NCBI GenBank assembly: GCA_016859345.1
Contig: CM029115.1
Span: 12,791,001-12,855,000, forward strand
Length of the DNA stretch: 64,000 bases
Direction: 5' to 3'
Source: Istiophorus platypterus
Lineage: Eukaryota > Chordata > Actinopteri > Istiophoriformes > Istiophoridae
Shown: positions 15,001 to 27,000 of the stretch, in pieces
Layout of the letters: every line of letters begins with the position of its first letter
Position numbering within the stretch: position 1 is the stretch's first letter
Program-made: the position numbers and the translations under genes
Notes under the pieces: generated by a model
Told to the model about the DNA's origin: nothing
Database searches by the model: none
The model's input: only the letters and a program-made list of their open reading frames with translations

Positions 15001-18000
15001 CTGACTAGACCAAAAGAAATAGGTGAAGCACAGAGTGACAATGTCATGAACAGAGAGTATGAAAGTCACACAGAGGCTAATCAAGACTTCTAATATAGGA
15101 AAAGCCAGCAATAATGATTTTACTTATAAGTCTAGAAATAAAATAATGACATTGAAAGTTTAGAGTTCACTAAGGTGTTTGCTTCTCACCCTCCCTGATG
15201 ACTGATCCAGCTTACGAGCCTTAGCCTGGCTCAGTGTGTCCTGGTAGTCTTGGGCCAGAGCTTCCTGGGTGTTCCTCAGCATTGCATTAGGATTATTCAA
15301 GGCTCCCATTGTCACAGATGTCTGACCTCTGTCAACTGCCTCATTGATGGCAATCACAGCAGCATGCACTAAAAAGATAATAGAGTATGTATGAATGTTT
15401 TAACGAAATAAAAAAACACTGGGAAAAAACACAAAATATAAAACTACTTAAGATGCTAACTATTCATCTTCTGAGGTTTCTGTCAAAAACATCAATAAAA
15501 ATCTAGTTAAACGGTCAGAGGACTTACAGGCAGCTTCATCCACCGAGAGCTCATTGGCCAGGATACCTCCAATCTTACTGAAAGCTGGCATTTGAATGCC
15601 ATACTTCTCCAGCTCACTTCTCATGTTACTGATCTCCTCCTCTGGAAGTCAAATATATACAAATATAAGGGTAAATGGATGTAACATGGTGTACAGCATT
15701 GCAAATGCTTAAAAAAAATTCAGCATGCAGTATAATTTATTTTCCTTTTACAATTTCTCTCAATTGATTTGGCACAATCATCAAATCAGAACCACAATTC
15801 TCAAAACATTTTGTCCAATTATAAAAGCTATTGTTCATTTTCTGTTGTTTTATTCAGAAGACAAGTGTCTAAGTACAAATCTCTCCAAATGATCCAGTCA
15901 GGTGCTGTGTAAGCCCCTGTGGTCAAAATGGATGTAACTGCTTTTCTAATGACCTGTATAACCCCCAGATGTGCTCTTCAGCATTTTCATTGTTTAAATC
16001 CACATGCAAAATATTTGAGCCTACTGCAGAAGTCTTTCAAACATAGCTATTTCATAAGCTTCAGTTATCTTGTAGAGTCAGAAGAATTATTGATAACAGG
16101 AATCTTTAAATTCAAGTAGTAACACGTTCATCAGATTTTTTTTAGTGAATAGGTTGAATTTTCTCAGCTTTCATTTGTCATACACAGTTAAGCCACAGAG
16201 TTTTATGTAGCCACCACAGATACTGGAGGAGCGACACATTTTTTCTTCTGGTGTTTAAAATTGATATAACTTTTGTGTTTTATTTTGTTTTTTTTCTATA
16301 TACTTACATGTATATACCGATTTCAAGGGGTTTTTACCTGTAAAGGCCACTTTCCCCAGCAGGTCCTGAATCTGTGGTGCAATGCCCAGTTTATACAAGT
16401 ACAAGCTGAAATAAAACATAAGATTTCCACAAAAAATAAGGAAGCAGTCAGAAGCTTGAAACATTCTTTAGCTCAGCAGTCTAACATCATGAAACTGTTA
16501 CTCTTGATTTGTTTATATTTTTCCTCACAAGATACACCCCAGTGGTGTCACACTTACACCACAGGGGGGTAGCATTGGCTCAGATTGAAACAAGGGCTAC
16601 CTAACAGTAACCACAGACTCAGCCCACCACTGAATGAATTTAATAAGCAGATGGCTGGAATCTTTTGTAAAACTTTCATCTTCCCGCAGGTACCTGATGA
16701 GTGGTAATGAATTATAGATATTTAAGGCAGATCTGGCAGATCTGGCATCAGCCCAGTCCTGAGAGGAGCAGTTAGAGAAGCTTCGTTATTCTGCCCTTTG
16801 GTCACAACGTGTGTGTAAACATGAAATGCACTCTGTCCTTGGGACACAGGGGGATTTAGACATTTATCTAAACCCTGCTTATACAAAGGGTAATGTTTTA
16901 ACGTGCAGGCAGCTGATTCAATCTGAGATGCAAACAAAGTAACAGCTGACAAGGGTTAATGAAGGTGGCTGATTACAAGCCACAGAGGCTGCAAACAATC
17001 AGCTGACTAGCTTGGAGCAACTAGCTCTCTACAGACTGTGGATTCCTCTTGTTTTACATGTTTTCCTCCTTATTTTAAACAACAAATTAAGCCCCTTTGT
17101 TTTAAACACTTTGTGAGGACTGTTAAAAATGTTCATGTAAGCTACAATCTTTCCATATTCTACTGTGTTCTCTTTCAATTTTCCACCACACTGAATGCCA
17201 GAGCATCTGCTGCTTCGCCTCCATGTCTGCATGTGTTTGTACCCAGGGAAGCAGAGTATTCACTGAGTCTTTTGGGACTCAAGCTGGACTTGCAGGAAGG
17301 AAGAGCACGTGTGTGCATAAGGAGGGAAGGAAACCAATTCTCTCAGGACCTGACCAAAACACTACAACAGAAAAAAACAATCCAAGTTGCTCACATAGCC
17401 TCCCCCTAAATCTGTCTTTGGCTGACTGGTCAGGTCAGATAGACAAAACTGACTTGAGTACATTTGCAGTCGTCTCAACTCTATTACCATTAACTTCTAT
17501 TAACTTACTATTAACACAAATCATTAAAATTCTGTATTTCTCACTGCCTTAGATTAGTAGTAGGACTAACATTTTCCAGTTCCCCTCTCATATCACTTGC
17601 TAAGTACTAGTTCTCCTCTTGACATATAAATTACAGATTGATCTTAACAGATACAAAAAGAGGCCATGCCTGACCCCTGGAGTGTAATAAAGAAAATCAA
17701 AGTGTAAGCCATTTTATAATTTGTCACTTTACATATGAATGCCAAATCTTCAAACTCTAACTTTAATACCCTGCTCTGTGCATGGCATAACCCCTACATG
17801 TCAAAGTAAAACATAAGTGTTGGACATCATCTGCCTTAGCAACTGAGTGAAAGTAAATGAATCTGAATTATATGGTGTGTGACCTTTTAGTAAGCAGACG
17901 ACTGCTGCACATACAAAATAAATGAGTCAAGATGTACAGTGAACTGCAATGCTTTGCCACATCTACTCAGCCCAACAGGTTATGGTTTTATTTTAACTGC

Positions 18001-21000
18001 TAGATGCCATCACTTGGCTTTTAGGTCATCCATTACAACAGCAGTTTAGTTCCACTGGTTTTCATTTCTTTCTCACAACTGAAGTAACACTCGATAGTCA
18101 GGTGTGGCACCTTCTGAAAAAAACAACTGGGTACCTTGCCACTCTGCACACAAGATTCTAGAGATGAATGAGCAATTTTGCTGTCAGAAGACAGAAACTA
18201 TGTTTTTGGAATGCTTTTAGCCTTACCTAAGTGCGTGTATGCAGTAAACCACCTTGGGCATGTTTTTGCGATCGTACACATCTGTCGTTTCAGGATAGAA
18301 TATCTGAAAGTAGAACCCACATTAGGTATTAGTCACTCTTCCATTATCAGTGTCTTAATCTTTATTCTGCTGCAACTGAACAGGAGCACACTGTCCATCA
18401 CAAAGTTATCAAATAATAATAGAAATATACTAATTGAAACTATATGATGCAATTCCATGCAACAGTAGAGCAGTTAAGTGTCTGAAGCTCATAATTTTAA
18501 ATACCAGAGAGATGGATCAACACCAATTGCTAACATTATTCTAAAATACTGAGGGTTACAAGCGTCACAATGGATGTAGCGAAATGTTATTTCATTAGAG
18601 TGGCTTATACAGTATTTTACAGGTGTTTTTGCTGTTGCCCCTCTTATCACTGCTCATGGTAGATATTTGTTTGTCCTAGTTTTTTTTTGTTTTTTTGTCA
18701 AATCATACAGATATTCACTTAATAACTAAAGTTTTGGCTAACCTCGACTAAGAAATACATGACATTATATACATATTCATTATTAATGTCATGTCACACC
18801 AGACATAATATCATGGTTTTGCTCAAAACCATGGAACTATGCATTATGAAAAAACAATGTAAGGTTACATTAGCAGTGACTAGTGCAAATTTAAAATAAA
18901 AAGGGCAGTACAGAGTAAAGTTGGTATCAATTTTACTTCATTTTCACTTCCAGGATACACCTCAGTAAAGTAAATTGTGTCATCTCAAGAACTATGTAAT
19001 GAGGTTAATACTGTGGGAAGTGTCACACACATTCTTGCAACTGTTTGAAATGTGTGTTCATGTGCATTTTGTCACAGTCATTTTCTAGTACAATTATAGT
19101 AAAACAAGCAAAACTGTTAGAATATTTAATCATGTAAAAACAGGTTATCACAAGTGTTGGTGTGTATTACCTATGTAAATGCAATTCAAATTACCATGGT
19201 TATAACTTTCGACTGTAATTTTGGACCATACTACTAACGTTTCTAATTTTCTTGTTTTCCTGATAAATCCTCAGCAGTTTCTTACAATAAATGACTACAA
19301 GTCTATTTTGAGACAGTCTTACTGTAGTCATCGGACTGATTCTGCCCAAAGACAGGGCTGAAATTCATTCTACAACTGGTGGGGGGCAGATTAGACCCTG
19401 CCCTAGGTTTGGAGTCTATTAGAAAGATGGATTCTAATCAGTTTTAGTTGTTGCTATAAAAATTCTTACTTTTAAAAGGTAGTTTCTGCCTCTATTACAA
19501 ATATGTACTAAACCAATACACACACAACAAAAGGTCAGTGCCTCCCAATACCATACTTTTTGGTTCAAAGCTTCACTTAAACAAGACTTCCCTAGATCAT
19601 TTGTTTATCTTTTGCATCATCCACACAAAAGTTCCTATATGGGTTTGCATAACAGCTAATTTACCAATGAAGTGGTGAAACAACATATCAGAAAAGAACA
19701 ATCTGTCTTGCATAAAGTATTACACTGCAAAAAATAAAAATAAATAAATTGTCATATGCTTGACAAACGTAATCTGCAGCACATAACTTAATAACTTGAA
19801 ACAAACAAGTCAAGTATTATATAATCATGAATGCCTGAGTAGCATCACTGACATCAAAAGCTGTTGTGGTGATGAGAGGACAAGTTCGTCAACCTGAGTC
19901 ATGGCATGTCCTCAGTCCTGTGCTTGTATTTGATATTTTTCCAGTTTAACCAAATATTACTGAACAAGGTGCAGAGGAGTTTTGTTTTTGTTTTGTTTTT
20001 TTAACTTACCAGAAACCCTTACAGAAAACCTGCCATTTATGACTTCTAATTTATCTGCAAACGGGGCAATGCCTGTAACAAAAGCTGTTGTCTCCTAAGG
20101 TGTGATTACTATGAAAGTAAGCCCAAATGGGTCTGTACACTGTAAAAGTTTGTATAGTGTGATGTGATGGCTGTGTAAGGCCCTCACCTTGGGGAGGCCC
20201 ACTGACTCCATTGCTCTGAGCCATTGCACTGTGTTGTCCGTGTGTCTGAAGTGCAGCCCTTTGCTCTGGAGATTATAACAGGAGCACAGCAGAAATAAAT
20301 AACTATGAGGAACTGGAAAAAAAATTAGTAAAAATCTTTTTCCACTACAATAAATGAAAAAAAGTAATGTAATTTGTAATGTAATTGACCAATAATGCTG
20401 CATTATTATCATCCCAAAGTGATTTTAGCATGTTTAAAATTTTTCAGATCAAATTATTTAAACGGTCAGGAAGGGCCTGAAAGATCTGGAAACAGACCTC
20501 CAGTCTGCTATGAGAAAAGCTGGTGAAAATGCATATGTAGTACAACTATAACCTTACAAATTAGGGAAGATAAAAATAGTTTAAATTCAAAGTAATGGAG
20601 ACTTACCTTATAACGGGCCTGATCTCTGTCATAGATCCTTTTTTCAGACACCATTTTAGGGGCGAAAAAATTGGCAAGTTTGCCAAGGTAGACACCATTC
20701 CTCAGTCCCTCTTCAAGTTCTGTGGTAGGGGGTAAGTCCTCCTCTAAGCAGGACTCCATCCACCTGAAAGTACACAACTATTGACCTCAGACGAGACAGA
20801 GGACTTTTTTATTTACTTATTTATTTACAATTCCTCCCTTGAGATGTTTCACTGGGCATTGTTACAGGCAACACCCACACTGTGCCCAGAATGCTTTTAT
20901 TGACTTCTCTATAACAATGAATATGTGTTATGGTTATATTCAGAATATAAAACAGTCTTGTCTATTTAACCTGCCACCTGAGATCTTAGCCTTGGTTTCA

Positions 21001-24000
21001 TTAGATTTGTTTTTAATGGATTAGGGACTAGGCTCCTAAACTCCAGACATACCGTATTTATTTATTGCCATTGCTGCTGTAATTAACTGAAAGGTTTTTG
21101 GTTAAACAGAGCAACAAAGTGGTCTGTCAGCCCGACAGAACTGGGCATTGTTACAGGCAACACCCACAATGTGCCCAGAATGCTTTCTGGAGGGGGCTGT
21201 GGACAGATGTGCAGTCTGAGTTTTGTGACCATGTAAAGGTTAGTCTTATGCTTATTTTTCATTTGGACAATTTAAGGTTATAGAGGTGAACAGTGAGCAA
21301 GATAATCTGACACTGCTTCAATTAATCTAGTGTCCAAATAGATCACTTGCAAAGGGTTCTGAGTTTCACTTCAACGAAGCGTGATCATGAGTGAGAGTGA
21401 ATCACTATAAGGGATGATCACAGAGACGTTTGAAAAAGTAAAAACTGATAGGAGAATATTCAAGTCATGTTAAAATAATGTTGACCATCTTTCAAACTGA
21501 TGTCATTTCCCTTTGAAAGCTTGAAAAGTGACTGTAGAGCAGCAGTCCTGGGCCAGACTATTCCCAGAGATATTAGGAAAAACTTTCCAATGAGCTAGTG
21601 AATGATTTGTGAGCACAGTGAATCATCATAGATTGAAAATCTGTTACACATTATCTTGCTACCTGGAAGTGACACAATATTTATTGCTATGGTTACACCT
21701 GTCCTGATGGTTCCACACTAAAACAAAACAAAAAATGTGTACTGTAAGTTGTTAGTCTCTTGCTAATCATCCCATAACTATGTTTATCTTTTTGAAACAA
21801 TAAATAAATAAATAAATAAATTAATTAATAAATAAAGTGAAGTACTCAGAGTTTTAGCTTGCTTATGTTTCATCTATGGGTTTAATTCACACCAGCAACT
21901 CTTGCTTTCTTTCAGCCTTAAAGCAATAAAGCGTTCCTTCCCACATCCGTGCCCACAGACACCTTGTTTAGGTTAATTAAAGGCATATGGGTGCTCAACA
22001 GATTCAGCCTACCAAAACGTGAGTCAGCACATTGAGGACAACCACAAAACATTGTGTACTGACAATACAAACCCAGTGAGGTGTGCGGGTTCAGCACCTT
22101 GAGGAATAAAGCTTCTGCATAACCAATTATGTCAGCTGATGCTGTAGGGTATTCAAGAAGAAGACCTCTGCCATACTTAGGTGTTTTATAAAATGGAGTG
22201 TGCAGATAGCCTATGCAATTGCTCTGTAAAAGTACTTTATGTGTGTTGATATTACAACACTTGAGATAAGCTACTTCTTTCTGCAGAACATTTTTATATC
22301 ATTTCTCTCCACATAAGGAAGGCTTAACTTCTTAGCTGCTGGTCAAAGCTCAGGGTTAGGGATGAAGGACCAAATATTACATGGTTCTCCTGGACTTTAT
22401 CAGAGCTTGGGACCTGGGGCTGCTTTAACTTAAAAACCGTAATCTAAAAAGATAATTTTTCTCACACCATATCTTTATGGTTAGGACTACTGGGCACCTG
22501 CTGATGACATAGACTGATGTTAGGCAGGTACTTTTGGGCTTAATATCAAGCAGATGCTATTGCTACATCAACATAATGATATATAAAATAACCTTAACCA
22601 ACCAGCCACACGATTTTGCCTGTCAGGAAAAGGCTATTTGCCCCCCCCCCTCAAAAGCAGCTAAGTTTAGTGGCTGAGGCCAGCCAGATCCAAGTCCAGA
22701 AAACTTATTAGATCTTGATTTTAATATCATCTCAGGAGTGACATCATAAAGAAGAGGAAATGCAGATGAGTGCTAAGAAAAAAGAAATTGATTTTAAAAA
22801 ATTGCTGGAGGGAACATGATAACAGTCAAAAGGAACATCCTGCATGGGTAACCGAGCTCTCCTGTGAAACTTCACGTCCTGTGCTTAAAACAATGCAGGC
22901 TGATTTGTCTCCTGAAGCAGGACAGGGTAGTACTCCTGTTTACAACCCTCAAAAACAGGTCTTCCTGTCATTGTCCAATCTATTGCTCACCGGAATAAAC
23001 ACAGCTTTTTGGACTCTAGGACTTACTTCTGTCGCATCTCAACACATTATTAGTAAATTACACTCCTTTGCTTTCAGCTGCAGTATTTCTGTCTCCACAG
23101 TGTGCCTATTTGCATTATGTAGCTTACTCATGCTGGTCATGAGTTTGTTTTTTGTCTGTGTGCCTGTGTGTGTGTGCAAAGAGAGAAATTTAGTATATGT
23201 AGTCGGGCAGGGTGTGTCTAAATATTAGGATAGTATCATTCACTGGGTGGGGGAACAAAAAAAAAAAAAAAACAAAACTTCATAGACTAGGAGTGACCTA
23301 TATCAGAGCAAAACCAAAATGGTTCCCATCCAATAAAGCTCCAAATGTAGTGAGGGTACAAAGTCTCATTCTAGTAACCTCTGTGAGTATGTGTGTGTGT
23401 TCCTATCAACTGACAACAACATGTACAAAGTTGAGTTTTTTTTAAACCAAAAAGGGTCTATTTTGTCCTTTACATTTCTTGGTGCCGCTCCACTGCAGTG
23501 CACTGGAAAAAGGTTCCAGTTTTTGACAGAGTAATAGGTTGTTTTTGACAGATGGCTCAATGACTTATAATCAAAATAAATAAGGAAAATGGTTTGATCC
23601 ATTAGTCTGTTACTTATCACAGAAGACAGTTAGACAATAGTAGGAAAATCACAAGTATAAATGATAAAATTAGCAATGGCTGAATTTAATGTAGTTGCTT
23701 CAGTTTTGGGGTCTTGTTATTGTACAGAATGGCTCACTGACACTAACTAATGGCTTACAGGGACACTTGAATACAACAGACCCATCAATAATGTTATTAA
23801 TAAAATCAAGGGTTTTCCCTCTAATGACAAATCAAAATGTCTGTTGTGAAAAAGGCAAGTACTGATGTTGCAGATCCGGCTGGGGTCTCCTTAATTATTA
23901 GGTTTTTATTTTTATAATAAGTTCACTCCTGAAAACTGTATATACAACACTGAAGAGTTAAGCAAAGAATGACTAAAGAATCATCTTGCCATGTAGAATA

Positions 24001-27000
24001 CTATAAAATCTGACTTTTGCATACAATGTCATTAATAAGGTCAGTGGTGTTTAACTAATAATTACACATTTTAGGTACAATTTAAAGGCAACATTTCCCT
24101 GCATGTACATAGTCAAAATCATGTTACTTTTGTTCCTCTGTATTTCTGGAGTTGTGGCTAAAACAATCTCAAGAATCATAATCCAGGTGTACTCAAAGAG
24201 CTGCTATTTGAGGGTTGCTTCCCCCCCCTTTTTTTTTCTTTTTTAAATACAGTGACTCCTAATTCCTGACCCCAGAGAGCAGAACTTAATCCCATGCTCT
24301 CCGCAGTGGACGGCTTCATTAGTGGTCTGTCTTAAACCTAATCTAATCTGACACCTTTCCCAGAATAGAGGCTCCATTGCACAACTAACAGGAGTGAGGG
24401 AAAAGAAAGTAGCACTGGGATGCTATAAAGTGAATGTGTGGGCATGTGTATGAGTACAATAGTGGTCATTTTGAGGCTGACCATATAGTGTTACTTAAGC
24501 ATCTCTTTCCTAAAATGTCTTTGCACAGCTCAGATAGCCTTCCACTACACTTGTACAATTACACTAAAAAAAAAGAAAAAGGTGTCATAATCTTGGTCTG
24601 GCCCAACAATGATGGATGGCTGAAACTGTGCTTAGTCTAGCATACCTGCCCCCCCTTATTATCCTGTGACGTCAGCAGATAATGTAGACTATTCAAACAG
24701 TCTTCCCCGAGGCAAAGTGCAAGTTTAGTTTTCAAACAGTAATCTATGAGAAAATGCTGATGTAAATGAGGCTGCACAAACTCATAAAAAAGTGACACAA
24801 GTAGAAGCCTGATTTTTGAATCAACATTAAGCCACAGCATGCTACAAAGGATATAAGCATGAATAATCCATCCCGCCATTTAATCTCTTGATGACAGTGG
24901 GGGTTTGTCACAAAATCAGTGTGTTAAAAGAGGCGTGATCACACATCCTGTTCCTTCCTGTTCAGATGTATGCTTTTAAGAAGAAGACAGGAAGTGGTTT
25001 TGTTTTAGTTTTGCTCAGGCACCTCCCTGAAAAAAAGACTGTTAATCTGATTAAAGTTCTCATCAGAATAACTTAATTTCAGACACACACAAAGCAAGAG
25101 ATCGTAGTGGAAATCAGGGAAAGCTACCAAGAAAAAAAAAATATTACCTAAACCAACTGAGGAATTTATTAACAAAACTTAGACATTTTTAACTTTTTTA
25201 AAATTAATTTCAGCATTCAGAGGTTAAGGGCATGATGGAGAGAGAGCCACTCTTTCCACTAAGTCAGCACCTCCTCTGTCTCAGTCACACACGTTCTCAT
25301 GTATGCTTACAGCTCCGTGTCATCATCTCACTACAGCTCCATGCTATCAAATACATTTTTTAATCACACACTGCTTTGTTCCATTATCTCTCATATCCTT
25401 CTCACTTTCTCTACTTAAGTCACTTAAGTTTTCAACCACTCCCTTCTGTAGTGATATTTGCATAACCATGCTCATTAAACACAAACTTGTAATGCAAAAC
25501 CGTTCAATGTGATTAAACATTATAAGAAATCTAATGCTTGACTCAAGAGCACACCCAATGTAATTCCTATGAGCTCTGAGATGTGGCAAAGAAAACAACA
25601 TAAAGGAAAGTGGTATGCTTTAGTCAGCATGTGCCATTAAGCTCCTCTTATCTTCATCTTTCCCTCCCTTCCTCCTCAGCTCCTCGTGTTTCCTTCCATC
25701 TTACCGTTTGGCCTCCTCCAGGTGACACAGGTACTCGTAAGCAATATTCTGTCGTCTCCTCTCATCCATCTCCTCTGCCGACAGCCTCTCATCATCCTGA
25801 ATGGCTTAAAAATAAATAGATAAATAAAATCATCAAACACAACATGTCTGTTGTGCTTAATATACATCATTACAGTTAAAGGTAGAGCTGGATTTTATGT
25901 TAAATCATTTAGTATAGTTTATAGTATATAGTATAGTATAGTTTCTTATAATAAACTGTATGTCACAGTGTGGCAGATGTAAACAAAAATCACATAATAT
26001 GATCAAACTGCTGAAAACATGTAATGTTTTTACTGTCATTCATAACGCAGAACCAAATAATTTGTACGTGTAAATGAAAATAAATCTTGTAAGAGTTCAA
26101 ATTATATCTTGCTTGGATAATTCTGCAACAAAAACAAAGTCAATAAAGATTAATATTGCACATTAAAGCACAGACCAAGTTTGAGGTGCAAGGCTTACAA
26201 ATTTTCAGATCAGACAGGATCCCACTACAGAGCACTCCATTAAGTTCATCAGCCAGTGCAGTGTTCAGACCTGTACTACCTGCATTTGTCGTTCAGTTAT
26301 ATCATTAAGGAGAAAGAATCTCCTAAACACAGAATGGTTTTCTCCTCAAAGTAGGTTGGTAATTAGACTGGCACTAAACGTAACCTGAGGTATCAAAAAT
26401 AGAATTTTTTTTTGCAGATGCTTGGTAGGAGTCTTAAGAGAACTGTACAGATATTAACATGAATGTTGCAGGTAGTGTGCAGCAGATAACTTTCTAACTT
26501 TAGTGCTGTAGCTTCATTCACCTCAATTCTTATACTGTAGTTTTATCTTATCAAAGAATAACCATAACAGCTAAAAACACATATATTTCCTGTTATATGG
26601 GGTGAATTTTAATTTTTAGAAGTTAAATTACCCCTCAGATTTTGTACCACATCTCATGCTCCACTGCGCGCCTTTATGAGAGAAATGAAATAGCCATGTC
26701 AAAGTGGCCGTAGTGGGGTGCCCGAATGATAAGTGACTTCTGCTGAGAGTTGACCTTTACCTGCAGCTTAATAAGATCCGAACACAACCCCCAATCCTCA
26801 ACGTTTCTTACTCCGCCCTAATCCAATCAAATCTCTTTACTTCTGGCTGAGTGAAGGGACAATGTCAAGCCAGGGAGCTCAGTATAGGACAGTGCTTTCT
26901 CCAACTGGACCAAGCACCCTGCCCTAAGTTTGACTATAAACTAGCGGCTGGAGTTTTCACATGGTATAGCTTGTTTTTTTTTCTGTTGTTTTATTGAGGG

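Larger units (their letters stand above)
20764..25704. other. iqgap2 intron 2
   Basis: 4.9 kb without a gene. It holds a 47-bp direct duplication (20851-20897 and 21140-21186), an (AATA)n tract at about 21800-21836, and simple poly-C, A and T runs. Confidence 0.7.

Noticed and set aside
22770..23228. 152-codon plus-strand frame in iqgap2 intron 2
   Set aside because: No recognisable family. The Cys/Val-rich end comes from a GT-rich stretch, and there is no promoter or splice support.
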